DNA from: Sphingobium sp. JS3065 | Lineage (GTDB): Bacteria > Pseudomonadota > Alphaproteobacteria > Sphingomonadales > Sphingomonadaceae | DNA: 64,000 nucleotides | Direction of reading: 5' to 3' | Assembly (NCBI RefSeq): GCF_026427355.1 | Contig: NZ_CP102666.1 | Coordinates: 124,001 to 188,000 of the forward strand | Part shown: positions 44,609 to 53,396 of the stretch, piece after piece | How positions within the stretch are numbered: the stretch's first letter is position 1 | Layout: every line of letters begins with the position of its first letter | Program-made: the position numbers and the translations under genes | Notes under the pieces: generated by a model | Database searches by the model: none | The model's input: only the letters and a program-made list of their open reading frames with translations | What the model was told of the DNA's origin: nothing

Positions 44609-44800
44609 CTACCGAATGAGGTAACAATAGAGCAGCGTGCCGGCAATCAGTGTCAAGCTAATTGCCCGCCCGATCAGCGCACCCGTTGAGGTACTGCCTC
44701 CATTACGGTCACCGCCGCGGTCAATTGAAGGATCGAGCAGCCTGACTATCGGCTGACCCGAGTTGTGCCGGGTCGCGAAGTAGGTATTCCAGTCCATCAT
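44609..44800 (-). CDS. Small membrane protein convergent with traG
   Basis: A 63-residue frame ending two bases after traG on the opposite strand. The product begins MMDWNTYFATRHNSGQPIVR and ends with one hydrophobic helix (GRAISLTLIAGTLLYCYLIR). GGAGG lies about 12 bases before the first of two ATGs. The frame is open further upstream but that extension has no start signal. Short tail-anchored proteins next to transfer genes can act in entry exclusion; nothing in the sequence shows it here. Confidence 0.5.
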   Translation of the reverse strand: MMDWNTYFATRHNSGQPIVRLLDPSIDRGGDRNGGSTSTGALIGRAISLTLIAGTLLYCYLIR

Positions 44801-45447
44801 CTTCCCAAACCTCCGAATCTGTACTCTACGAAACTCAAAGTTTATTCGCAAGTTTTCAGAAACAGATGGTGCCCGACGTCTATCATCATTGGCTGTATCA
44901 ATCGGAGGTCGCAGAAAGCAGAACGGAGCCAGCCAGAGGTGCGGTTCGGCAATGATGGCCATGTCCCTGTAGGTTGACGATCGCCGACAGGCGCAGGCAG
45001 GAGCTGACGGGTGACCAGAAGGGGAACGGTTCGATGAGGGTCACGACGAGCTGGCGGAAGACCTTCGGGTTGCCACCATCGCCGCCACGTCCCCGAATGG
45101 CGTTCCTTACGCGCAGCTTTCAAGCTGAGTACACCAACACGCCATCAGGTCGTGATAGATTGGCATTTCGCTGGACTGTAGGCAGAATTTTTGCGTCGTC
45201 CAATGTAGGCAATTCGCGTGCGCGTACGTCGCGCTCTATCATGAAGGTTCGAGCAAACTGAACGAACGCAGCGGCCTGGGAGAGGATAGTCATTCCGAGC
45301 ATGCGGCCAAGGCGCAAATGAGGTCACGCATTCGGGCCGACTCCGATGACCGCCCGCCCCGCGGAATGCCGTATCGCCGCGACATTGTCAGGCGATCCTG
45401 CAGGCATTCCCTGCTATATTGCGGCAAATCAAGCGATGGAGTCGCTC
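44801..45447. other. Intergenic region downstream of the transfer operon
   Basis: About 650 bases with only short shadow-like frames. I looked for an oriT-like set of inverted repeats and for traI/traD beginnings and found none. AT content appears higher around 44810-44900. Confidence 0.35.
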
Positions 45448-45630
45448 ATGCCCCGAAACCGCATGACCTTTGATGATCCCCACAACGAACTGTCGCCTGT
45501 GACGATTGAAATTTTCAAGGGCGATTTCCTGCGCTTCACGCAGGTCGATGCTGAGGGACGCCCGAATGTCGTTACACTGTCCCCGCGTCATAGCCTGCCC
45601 AGCGGCACCACCATGCCTGCTTGGAACTGA
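45448..45630 (+). CDS. Small hypothetical protein
   Basis: 60-residue frame from the ATG at 45448, with GGAG about 7 bases upstream. The product (MPRNRMTFDDPHNELSPVTI, then FKGDFLRFTQVDAEGRPNVV) is soluble and beta-rich looking, without Arg/Pro skew. The frame extends upstream to 45346, but the extension lacks a ribosome site. No family recognised. Confidence 0.4.
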   Translation: MPRNRMTFDDPHNELSPVTIEIFKGDFLRFTQVDAEGRPNVVTLSPRHSLPSGTTMPAWN

Positions 45631-45667
45631 CCCGATCAGCCGGTTAAGAATTATGGGTTACCGCTGA

Positions 45668-47161
45668 TCAAGAGTCCTCATCTTTATATCTTTGCCCTTC
45701 TGCAAGCAGCCAGCGGAAATGGCCCTCAACATCCGCGAGAGGCTCGGGCAGTTGACTTGACCATCGCTCGAGCAGGTTATGGAAGACGGCTTCCTTGCTT
45801 TTGGGATAGTCGTGGCAAAGTTGGGCGTGGCGCCCTCGATACAGACGCGCTTCGGAGCGATGTCTCTGAAACTCCTCTACGCCTGCCTCCCATTCTCTGT
45901 TGGCGGTTACCGTCCGCCGGATGGCGTCCTGATCGAGCATATGAGCGCGGTGAGGGACTGGCTCGCCCATCAACATGCGCAGGTCATCCGGCTTCAGAGC
46001 AGCATCGCCCGCGCCGGGTGCGATGGTTTTCGCCTCCGTCAGAATGCTGCGGCAATCGTGGCAAATGAGAATGACTTCAGCTTGGGCGATGATGACCGCA
46101 CCGTCATAGCGGAGGGATCGACGCCTACGGTTGTCCTCGTCATTTTCCTCTGTGTAGACGGAGAATTCGTGGATGCCGGCTGCCCAAGTTCCCTTATTGG
46201 ACTTGCGCACGATCTCGAACTTCGTCCGCTCGCAAATGGGACAGCACCAATTCCCGCCCGCCCGCATCCATGGACCAGGATGCCTCTTGGTCTCATTGAG
46301 CGTGCGAAAATCCGAAAGGCTTGGCACGGCGATCGGCCGACAAGCGGATCGCTTGCCCGTACTCGCCTTGCCATCCGACGCACACGAGCGATCCAGCAAG
46401 GCTCTCGACATATTCAGCGCCGATGCTCGGGACTCTGCTGCGCGCGAGACAAGATCATAGACGATGTCCGCATCACGTCGGTGACGCGACTCCGACGGCA
46501 TTCGCTGAGGTTCGCGATCGTGCAAGCCTTTGGATATGCGATCTACCATCATCGTTGCGAAATCGAGGCGTTGCGCAACATCGGCGCGCAAGCTGTCCCA
46601 GAGCGCGCGGGCCTTCGGAATATCGAGCTGGTGAGCGGCGTTCGGCATCGGTGTGATGAAGGTCGCAATCTCCAATGGCGAGAAGCTGAAATCAGGGTGG
46701 AGTGAGCCGCCAATCTGGAGCTTTGCCGCACCATCAGCCTGATTGCAGTCGCAGCACATGACCGTGCGGCCAAATCGCTCGCTCAGGTCCATGACGGCAA
46801 GGCGCGCGGTCGTGATGCGGACACGCTGCTTCTCGCTGACCCTATCCCGGTCGATCTTCAGCAATTTCTCGACATGATCGCGCAGATGATCATGATGTTC
46901 GTCCAGCTGGCACAGCAAAATGCCTTGGGCCGTCTTGCGCGCGATCTCGGGCTTCGTGCGCTTGCACGCAGGACAGCTCCAGCTCATGCTCGTCGATGCC
47001 CAATTGTCGTTAAGCTGGAGGCCGGTGGCGCCAAACTGCCGAACCAGCGACCTCGTTTGCCTGCTCCACCGACCGTCCAGAAATATCGTGGCGGGATGCC
47101 ACTCGAGAGCGTCATCATCCATCTTGGAGAAATCGGGGATTTCGATCCGTACCGCTACCAT
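45668..47161 (-). CDS. Duplicated HNH-like zinc-module protein
   Basis: 497-residue cytoplasmic protein, unassigned. It contains two copies of one module. The first has CPAC (63-66), DEHHDH (88-93 region) and CCDCNQADG (136-144), the C-x2-C ... H-x-H ... C-x2-C-N order of HNH nucleases. The second has CPIC (307-310), His331 and CHDC (367-370) but lacks the H-x-H and the final Asn, so it is probably structural. Each module is led by a 'W-x-C-P-x-C-x-R-T-K-x-E-I-x-R-K' stretch and trailed by a 'P-x-P-x-x-A-H-x-L-D' motif, which supports an internal duplication. The gene is divergent from an ATPase/subtilase pair, 292 bases away. A DNA-targeting function, perhaps defensive, is inferred. Confidence 0.65.
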   Translation of the reverse strand: MVAVRIEIPDFSKMDDDALEWHPATIFLDGRWSRQTRSLVRQFGATGLQLNDNWASTSMSWSCPACKRTKPEIARKTAQGILLCQLDEHHDHLRDHVEKLLKIDRDRVSEKQRVRITTARLAVMDLSERFGRTVMCCDCNQADGAAKLQIGGSLHPDFSFSPLEIATFITPMPNAAHQLDIPKARALWDSLRADVAQRLDFATMMVDRISKGLHDREPQRMPSESRHRRDADIVYDLVSRAAESRASALNMSRALLDRSCASDGKASTGKRSACRPIAVPSLSDFRTLNETKRHPGPWMRAGGNWCCPICERTKFEIVRKSNKGTWAAGIHEFSVYTEENDEDNRRRRSLRYDGAVIIAQAEVILICHDCRSILTEAKTIAPGAGDAALKPDDLRMLMGEPVPHRAHMLDQDAIRRTVTANREWEAGVEEFQRHRSEARLYRGRHAQLCHDYPKSKEAVFHNLLERWSSQLPEPLADVEGHFRWLLAEGQRYKDEDS

Positions 47162-47425
47162 ATCTGCCCGCCTGTTCCTGTTATGGTCCAGCTATCGCAA
47201 CTCATGTCGATGGCTACAAGGTCCTGCGGCGAACGGGTAGCAGCGATGCGGGTCTGGGGGTGTGCGCTCATGCATTCCACCGGCAAATGCACAGCGCTTT
47301 ACCTTTCGCCCGGTCAGCAGAGCTGGACGCGAACGGTAAAGACCAGCCTCGAGACACTTGTAAAAGCGCCCCTTTGCATTGACGCGGAGCAATCTTCATG
47401 CCTTATCTAAATCGGTAACGGGGGG

Positions 47426-47451
47426 TGTATCGCGAACCATTTCGCGATACA
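47426..47451. promoter_or_regulatory. Perfect 11-bp palindrome directly before the ATPase gene
   Basis: TGTATCGCGAA (47426-47436), four bases, then its exact complement (47441-47451), ending two bases before the ATG at 47454. A GGGGGG run ends at 47425. It may be an operator for autoregulation of the downstream pair, or an mRNA hairpin that controls access to the start. A TTGACG that could be a -35 element lies at 47379-47384. Confidence 0.7.
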
Positions 47452-47453
47452 TA

Positions 47454-48542
47454 ATGGACATGGCATCAGCGCAGCAGCTCATAGGTCTCGTAAAGAGCCA
47501 CGCGGAGGGGGATTCCGATCGCTTCTTCGATCTGGCGATGCAGCTGTCGGCTGCGGAGGAGCAGAAGGGCCACAAGCGCCTGGCCGAGACGCTTCGACAG
47601 TGGGCTAATGCCGGACAGACGCCACCAGCCTCGCACAAGCCGAACCTCACGCCGATCGCAGCTCCGCGCGGTGATCTCGCCGAGTTTCTGTTCGCCTCCT
47701 ATCCCAGCGAGCGCCTGAACAGCGTCATCCTGCCAACGCGCATCGAGGAAGAGCTCGCCCACATCGTCGTCGAGACCCGCATGCGCGAGAAGCTCGAGGA
47801 AAAGGGCCTCAAGCCGCGGCGGCGGATCCTGCTTTCCGGGCCTCCGGGCACGGGAAAGACAATGAGCGCGCACAGTCTCGCCGGGGAGCTCCAGTTCCCG
47901 CTCTTTTCGGTGATGCTGCATGGCCTCATCACCAAATATATGGGCGAGACTGCCCAGAAGCTGAAGCTTGTGTTCGATGCCATCAAATCGACACGCGGCG
48001 TCTATCTCTTCGACGAGATAGACGCTCTTGCTGCAGCGCGCGGCGACGGTAATGACGTCGGCGAGGCGCGCCGGGTCCTGAACTCGTTCCTCCAGTTCCT
48101 TGACGAGGACACCGGCCCTTCAATCGTCGTCGCCACGACCAATCTCGCCGAGATCCTGGATCGAGCGGTCCTGCGACGGTTCGATCTCGTGCTCTCCTAC
48201 GAGTTGCCCGATGCAGCGTCGATCCGTCAGGCTCTCGAGCGTCGCCTCATAGGCTTTTCCCACGCGCGGCTGTCTTGGAAAAAGGTTACGGATTGCGCGA
48301 TCGGCCTGTCGACGGCCGACGTCGTGGCTGCCGCAGAGGATGCGGCCCGTCGCGCGGTTCTGAGCGATCGCAACAGCATAACGACCGTCGATCTGGTGAA
48401 CTCGCTGGAGCGTCGTCGATCGCTGCAGGGGCTGGGAAGAAGCGCGAATGCCACGGAATCTACGTCACTTTCTCCTGAAGGATCTCGGAAAGCCGCACCC
48501 CTTTCGCGCAAAGGGCGGGGGCAGCGGCAAAGCGCCCAGTGA
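47454..48542 (+). CDS. ietA: AAA+ ATPase, IetA-like partner of a subtilase
   Basis: AAA+ ATPase of the IetA type, which in Agrobacterium Ti-plasmid work acts as antitoxin to a subtilisin-like partner. The 362-residue protein has a helical N-terminus, Walker A SGPPGTGKTMSAH (about 128-140), Walker B VYLFDEIDAL (about 183-192), sensor-type VVATTNL and an arginine-finger region RAVLRRFD. The start at 47454 follows a perfect palindrome; there is no ordinary ribosome site, so the transcript may be leaderless or hairpin-controlled. A second ATG two codons later is possible. The gene overlaps the subtilase gene by 95 bases. Confidence 0.85.
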   Translation: MDMASAQQLIGLVKSHAEGDSDRFFDLAMQLSAAEEQKGHKRLAETLRQWANAGQTPPASHKPNLTPIAAPRGDLAEFLFASYPSERLNSVILPTRIEEELAHIVVETRMREKLEEKGLKPRRRILLSGPPGTGKTMSAHSLAGELQFPLFSVMLHGLITKYMGETAQKLKLVFDAIKSTRGVYLFDEIDALAAARGDGNDVGEARRVLNSFLQFLDEDTGPSIVVATTNLAEILDRAVLRRFDLVLSYELPDAASIRQALERRLIGFSHARLSWKKVTDCAIGLSTADVVAAAEDAARRAVLSDRNSITTVDLVNSLERRRSLQGLGRSANATESTSLSPEGSRKAAPLSRKGRGQRQSAQ

Positions 48543-50904
48543 CGTCCTTGATCGTAGCGGTCACGCGCAGGCTCTCCTGCAGGCGATCGATCAGCTTCCT
48601 GCCATAGCGACGGACGGCCTTCCCGGGGTCTATCTGGAAGTCAAAGGCCGACCGGGCGAGCCACTCGCCAAGGATAGTCTGGGATCAAGCGGTATCGCGC
48701 TATTGCGCACCGGGGCTGAAGTCATCAACGGAAACGCTACAGAAACCGCCACCGTTTTCGCCACCGCCAAGGGCGTGCAGAATCTTCGCAAGAAGATCGA
48801 GAAATTCGAGACCGAAGACACGCCGGCTAAGGAAGAAGACGGCAAAATCATCCCCGGCCGTCCTAGGAACGCCAATCTCGTTCAGAGCCTGGCGGCTATC
48901 ACCGAAGCGGGTCTGCGAGCGCTTTGGCGTGGCCCGCAGGACAAATTCCCCGCGAACGCTGGTGCGACGCACTGGGAAATCTGGCTCGAACCCAGCGAGG
49001 CAGAAGCCTTTATCGCCCAGGCCGGCGCATATCATGTCGAGATCGGGGCCGATCGCCTGCACTTTCCCGAAGACGTCGTCGTCATCGGCCGCGGGACACG
49101 GGACCATATTGCACTCGCCGTAAGACGTCTTGGTGCCGTGCGGGCCCTCGCGGCGCCTGCGGTGACCGCCGATCTGTTCGATGCCATGGACGTGCCCGAA
49201 CAAGCGGCCTGGGTTCAGGATCTCATCCAGCGCACCACCTTTTCGGGCGCCGTCAATGGCGGATATGTCACCCTTCTCGATACTGGCATCAGCCGCGCCC
49301 ATCCGTTGACCGCGCCGGTCCTCGCCGCGCAGGACCGCCACGCCGCAGACCCGGCCTGGGGGCTGGACGACGTCAAGGGGCACGGCACCCAGCTTGCCGG
49401 TCTCGCATTGTTCGGTGATCTGACGCTCAATCTCCAGTCGACGATGCCGGTCACCGTCTCGCATCGCCTGGAGTCCGTGAAGCTAATCCCTGACGCCGGC
49501 GCAAATCCGCATCATCTGCTGGGCGTCGTCACGCGAAGGGCGATCAATATCGTCGAACAGACGGTTCGCCGCCGGACTTTTACCATGGCGGTCACGACCG
49601 ACGAGGACACGCCGCATGATGGCGCCCCGACGTCCTGGTCAACAGAAGTCGATCAGCTCGCTGCGGGCGTATCGGGGGCCCGCACAGATCCTCGGCTGAT
49701 GCTGATCTCTGCGGGCAACACCAACAATTTCACGTTCACGGCGGGTCATTATCTCGACAGGTGCGATCATCCCGACAATGAACTGGAGTCGCCGGCGCAG
49801 GCCTGGAACGCCATCAGCGTGGGAGCCTATACCGAGAAGACGATGCTTCCGCCGGCCGAGGGCCTCAACAGCGTTGCGGCTTTCGGCGACCTGTCGCCCA
49901 GCTCTCGAACCGCATCCTGGACTTCGACCTGGCCGCTCAAGCCCGATATCGTGCTCGAGGGCGGAAACTGGGCTGCTGGCGCGGCGCCTCCACCGCTGCG
50001 GCATGGCTGGCTGTCTCTTCTCACAACCCATCATGCCTATCCGCAACGCTCGTTCAGCTTCACCCACGACACGAGCGCAGCGACGGCTATCGCCGCGAAG
50101 CAAATCACTGAACTCTGGTCGGAGTATCCGCAGCTCTGGCCCGAAACTATCCGGGCGCTGTATGTCGCATCCGCACGGTGGACGCCGCAGATGCGGTCGC
50201 ACCTACCTGCTCATTCGAACAAGGGAAGCTATGCCCGGCTGTTTCAGCGCTATGGCTATGGCGTTCCCGATCTGGCACGCGCCCATCGGAGCGCGTCCAA
50301 CGCTCTGACCCTGATCGTTCAGGACGTCATCATTCCCTATGGCCTTTCCGAGAAGACCGGCGGTGACGTCCACAAGGAGATGCGACTCTTCTCGTTGCCA
50401 TGGCCGGTTGAGGAGCTGCGCAAGCTCGGCAACGCGAACATAACCCTGCGTGTTGCCCTTAGCTCCTTTGTCGCACCAAATCCGGCGGAGGCATCGCGTG
50501 GCTCGCGATACCGCTACGCATCGCATAATCTTCGGTTCAAGCTGAACCGTGCCGGAGAGAATGCGCAGCAGTTCATGGCGCGCATCAGCAAAGCCGTCGA
50601 ACCTGCCGGCCCCCAGGTCGATGAAGACGATCTGTGGGAGTTCGGGAGTGTGAGACGCGACGTCGGCTCACTCCATATTGACCAGTTGACCTGCAAGGCC
50701 TCGGACCTTGCCCGTCGCCATCTGCTTGCCGTTCACCCCGTAGCGGGCTGGTGGAAATCCAAGACGATCCTGAAAGATGGAGAGAAAGTCGCCCGGTTCG
50801 CCCTTGTCGTCGAGATCGACACCCAGGGCATCGAGGCAGATCTTTATACCGAGGTGCAAACCGCAGTGGCTGTCCTCAACGCGACGCAAGCAATCATTAT
50901 CTGA
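48448..50904 (+). CDS. ietS: Subtilisin-like serine protease, IetS-like
   Basis: S8-family protease, the toxin-like partner of the preceding ATPase. The 818 residues have an N-terminal region (NLRHFLLKDLG, then a Gly-rich segment and DVLDRSGHAQALLQ) that resembles the IetS N-terminus, supporting the start at 48448 despite the 95-base overlap with the ATPase gene. The catalytic triad is Asp278 in VTLLDTGISRAHP, His312 in GHGTQLAG and Ser543 in HDTSAATAIAAK; the oxyanion Asn is in LISAGNTNN. There is no signal peptide, so it acts in the cytoplasm. ATPase-subtilase pairs of this kind stabilise plasmids and are counted among anti-phage systems, as I recall. Confidence 0.87.
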   Translation: MPRNLRHFLLKDLGKPHPFRAKGGGSGKAPSDVLDRSGHAQALLQAIDQLPAIATDGLPGVYLEVKGRPGEPLAKDSLGSSGIALLRTGAEVINGNATETATVFATAKGVQNLRKKIEKFETEDTPAKEEDGKIIPGRPRNANLVQSLAAITEAGLRALWRGPQDKFPANAGATHWEIWLEPSEAEAFIAQAGAYHVEIGADRLHFPEDVVVIGRGTRDHIALAVRRLGAVRALAAPAVTADLFDAMDVPEQAAWVQDLIQRTTFSGAVNGGYVTLLDTGISRAHPLTAPVLAAQDRHAADPAWGLDDVKGHGTQLAGLALFGDLTLNLQSTMPVTVSHRLESVKLIPDAGANPHHLLGVVTRRAINIVEQTVRRRTFTMAVTTDEDTPHDGAPTSWSTEVDQLAAGVSGARTDPRLMLISAGNTNNFTFTAGHYLDRCDHPDNELESPAQAWNAISVGAYTEKTMLPPAEGLNSVAAFGDLSPSSRTASWTSTWPLKPDIVLEGGNWAAGAAPPPLRHGWLSLLTTHHAYPQRSFSFTHDTSAATAIAAKQITELWSEYPQLWPETIRALYVASARWTPQMRSHLPAHSNKGSYARLFQRYGYGVPDLARAHRSASNALTLIVQDVIIPYGLSEKTGGDVHKEMRLFSLPWPVEELRKLGNANITLRVALSSFVAPNPAEASRGSRYRYASHNLRFKLNRAGENAQQFMARISKAVEPAGPQVDEDDLWEFGSVRRDVGSLHIDQLTCKASDLARRHLLAVHPVAGWWKSKTILKDGEKVARFALVVEIDTQGIEADLYTEVQTAVAVLNATQAIII

Positions 50905-50916
50905 AGACGGCCCAAC

Positions 50917-51303
50917 CTACGCTGTCGGAGCCGCGGCAGGGCCGGTGGAAATGCTCCTCGCCACAAGCGCGATGCCGCTTGACGCAAGGAAGCCGATTGA
51001 CCCGGCATCTCGATCGGCCTCCAACGCCTTCGCCACGACCGCAAAGGGATGCCCGATAAAGTACTGGTTCAGGGCGTCGGCGATCACCTTCGATGCGGTG
51101 GACGACTGGAGTGCCGAGCGGATGGCGGCGGGAACGGTGGTCCCTTGGCCTTCAGCAAGGCAGATCGATCCCGCTTCCTGTCCGAATTGGATGAAGTGCT
51201 GGATCGCCTGATCAACATGCAGCGTAGCGCAGCCAGCCGGCCGCTTTGACCTTGCAGGCGAGCCGCGCCAAGTGGGTCGCGATATCGTAGGCTTGCGCCA
51301 CAC
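50917..51303 (-). CDS. Hypothetical protein, possibly with a disrupted start
   Basis: 128-residue frame convergent with the protease gene. From about residue 30 it reads like a real helical protein (VDQAIQHFIQFGQEAGSICL, ASKVIADALNQYFIGHPFAV). The first 28 residues are Arg/Pro/Ser-rich. In the adjacent frame the same stretch reads more naturally (VAQAYDIATHLARLACKVKA) and continues upstream to an ATG at 51370, ending at 51212. A frame change near 51212-51235 may therefore split one gene. No family recognised. Confidence 0.4.
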   Translation of the reverse strand: MWRKPTISRPTWRGSPARSKRPAGCATLHVDQAIQHFIQFGQEAGSICLAEGQGTTVPAAIRSALQSSTASKVIADALNQYFIGHPFAVVAKALEADRDAGSIGFLASSGIALVARSISTGPAAAPTA

Positions 51304-51379
51304 GCTCGCGCCTGTGATAGGCGCGGGCCCCGCAGTTCAAGGTCGGAGCCGAGCTTTCCCCGACTAACATGGAAATGAC

Positions 51380-52687
51380 ATGACTTCCCCAGCTCGTTCG
51401 ATTGGCATCGACTTTGGGACCACCAATTCGGTTGTGGCACTTGGCGACGCGGATGGTGGGGCAAGGTTGGTCGATTACCCCACATTCGGCAATGCCGGTC
51501 CCATCTTCCGTTCAGCCCTTTGTTTCTGGGAAGATAACGGCGTGCCCGGCAGCATTGCGAGGGAGGCGGGGCCATGGGCGATCGCCGAGTTTCTGGATTT
51601 CCCGCAGGGCAGCCGCTTTCTGCAATCCTTCAAATCCGTCGCCGCCAGCAAGGCATTCGAGCATGCCACCATCTTCGAAAAGCGACTCCGCTTCGAAGAA
51701 TTGGGCCATATCTTCCTCGAACGGTTGCGGGCACATGCGGCCGATGAACTGAAGATGCTGCCAGAGCGCGTCGTCGTTGGGCGTCCGGTTCGCTATGCGG
51801 GGCAGCGACCGGACAATATGCTGGCCCGCCAGCGCTACGATCTCATGTTCGCGGCGCTCGAGCGGGAAGTGCATTATGTTTATGAGCCATTGGGCGCGGC
51901 GTTCAGCTTCGCCGCGCACCTGATAGAACCCGCGACCTTGCTGGTCGCCGACTTTGGAGGCGGGACGAGCGATTTTTCCATCGTGCGGATCGAAGCGCCA
52001 GGGACGCCGCAACGCTGCGTCCCGCTTGGGTCGGCCGGCATCGGCATAGCCGGCGATCGCTTCGACTATCGCATCATGGACAAGCTGGTTCTCCCCATGT
52101 TGGGGAAAGGCGGCACCTATGCGTCCATGGGCAAGACGCTGGAGATAGCAGCGGGCCATTTCGCCGATTTTGGCGACTGGGCGCGCCTTGCGCTGATGCA
52201 CAATCGCCGCGCCATCGCTGAATTGCAGAAGCTGAAGCGAGCCGCGACCGATCCCGCGGCGATAGGTCGCATGATCGCCGTCGTGGAAAATGAGCTTGGT
52301 TACTCCCTCTATGACGCGGTCGGGCAGTTGAAGCGGACGCTCTCCATTGAAGAGCATGCGCATTTCCACTTTGACAGCGACGGCGTGCGTGTGGAGGCGG
52401 ATGTCAGCCGCACCGATTTTGAACAGTGGATCGCTCCGGATCTCGACCGCATCGGCGCGACAGTGGACGAGGCGCTTGCTAAAGCTGGTCTTTCAGCCAG
52501 AGGGATAGATCATGTCTTCCTTACCGGCGGTTCCTCGCTAATCCCTGCGGTGCGACGCCTGTTTGAAGCGCGTTTCCCGGATAACCGCATCGCGGCGGGC
52601 AATGAACTGACATCGATCGCCCATGGGCTGGCGCTGATCGGTCAGGAAACCAACATCGGCGAATGGGCTGCGCACAGTGAGGAGTGA
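51380..52687 (+). CDS. Hsp70-like ATPase, YegD type
   Basis: Hsp70/actin-fold ATPase without a substrate-binding domain, like YegD. The 435-residue protein shows phosphate-1 GIDFGTTNS (9-17), phosphate-2 VADFGGGTSDFS (about 193-204) and the adenosine motif FLTGGSSLIPAVRRLFE (about 384-400). DnaK itself has about 640 residues, so the C-terminal lid and peptide-binding parts are truly absent. No J-protein or GrpE gene is adjacent. A chaperone-like or signalling role is likely, target unknown. A hairpin follows the stop. Confidence 0.9.
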   Translation: MTSPARSIGIDFGTTNSVVALGDADGGARLVDYPTFGNAGPIFRSALCFWEDNGVPGSIAREAGPWAIAEFLDFPQGSRFLQSFKSVAASKAFEHATIFEKRLRFEELGHIFLERLRAHAADELKMLPERVVVGRPVRYAGQRPDNMLARQRYDLMFAALEREVHYVYEPLGAAFSFAAHLIEPATLLVADFGGGTSDFSIVRIEAPGTPQRCVPLGSAGIGIAGDRFDYRIMDKLVLPMLGKGGTYASMGKTLEIAAGHFADFGDWARLALMHNRRAIAELQKLKRAATDPAAIGRMIAVVENELGYSLYDAVGQLKRTLSIEEHAHFHFDSDGVRVEADVSRTDFEQWIAPDLDRIGATVDEALAKAGLSARGIDHVFLTGGSSLIPAVRRLFEARFPDNRIAAGNELTSIAHGLALIGQETNIGEWAAHSEE

Positions 52688-52688
52688 A

Positions 52689-52713
52689 ACAGAGCGGGAG
52701 AGAACCGCTCTGT
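52689..52713 (+). terminator. Hairpin after the Hsp70-like gene
   Basis: Perfect 9-bp stem ACAGAGCGG / CCGCTCTGT with a 7-base loop, starting one base after the TGA. No T-run follows, so it may be a 3' protective hairpin or a weak terminator. Confidence 0.5.
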
Positions 52714-52964
52714 CCAATCACAATGTTCGGATGTGCCAAAACAATAGCAGTAGCAGCCCCGTGAAGCGGTTAGTGATAGTGGTCTTCCATCACTGTTGCT
52801 CCACAGGCTGGTAGGCGATGCCTGCGCCGCAGATTGTGCATTTTGACCGGCGACGGCAGTTTCAGTAGCACTGCGCCTGTCCTGAATAGCGAGGGGAACA
52901 GCCCGTCCGCAGTTGAGAGCGCGAAATTAGGCGCTGAGCGGCTAGGGAAGGGTCGTTATTCGTT
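52714..52964. other. Intergenic stretch before the thioesterase 3' end
   Basis: About 250 bases between the Hsp70-like gene hairpin and the convergent thioesterase gene. Nothing recognisable. Confidence 0.3.
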
Positions 52965-53396
52965 CTATGGTTGCGCATACCCGACCGTCGCTTGCGCCAC
53001 GAGACGATCCTCGCTTCCTTGCCAGATCCGGACATCCACTGTGGATAGCCTGCGCCCGAGTTTTAAAAGGCGGGCGTCGGCATAGATGGGTTTGAATTGA
53101 CAGGCGCGGAGGAAGGAGATCGAAAGGCCATGCGTTACTGCCATCGGCTCAGGCCCGTGGTGCGTCGCAATCACGGCATAGGCTGCCACGTCGGCCAGAG
53201 CCATGAGCGATGGGCCGGATACAATATTACCGGGTCTCGCCATAGCAGGGGTCGGATCGAGGAGCATTCGCACACGTCCGGGAGCGATTTCCACTACCGA
53301 ACCCAGACTGGGGCGCGCTTCGGGCGGAAAGGCTGCTTCGAGAAATGCAGACAGGCCGTCAAGATCGAGCTGGGGTTGAGGATATTCTCTGTTCAT
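52965..53396 (-). CDS. PaaI-family hotdog thioesterase
   Basis: Predicted acyl-CoA thioesterase of the PaaI/4HBT hotdog fold. The 143-residue protein has the fold's helix and loop GNIVSGPSLMALADVAAYAVIATHHG (given in part: GNIVSGPSLMALADVAAYAV), where the conserved Asp/Gly cluster lies, then the strand pattern AVTHGLSISFLR and ADARLLKLGRRLSTVDVRIW. The active-site acid or Asn-Asp typical of PaaI is not obvious, so substrate and activity are uncertain. It stands alone on the minus strand. Confidence 0.82.
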   Translation of the reverse strand: MNREYPQPQLDLDGLSAFLEAAFPPEARPSLGSVVEIAPGRVRMLLDPTPAMARPGNIVSGPSLMALADVAAYAVIATHHGPEPMAVTHGLSISFLRACQFKPIYADARLLKLGRRLSTVDVRIWQGSEDRLVAQATVGYAQP

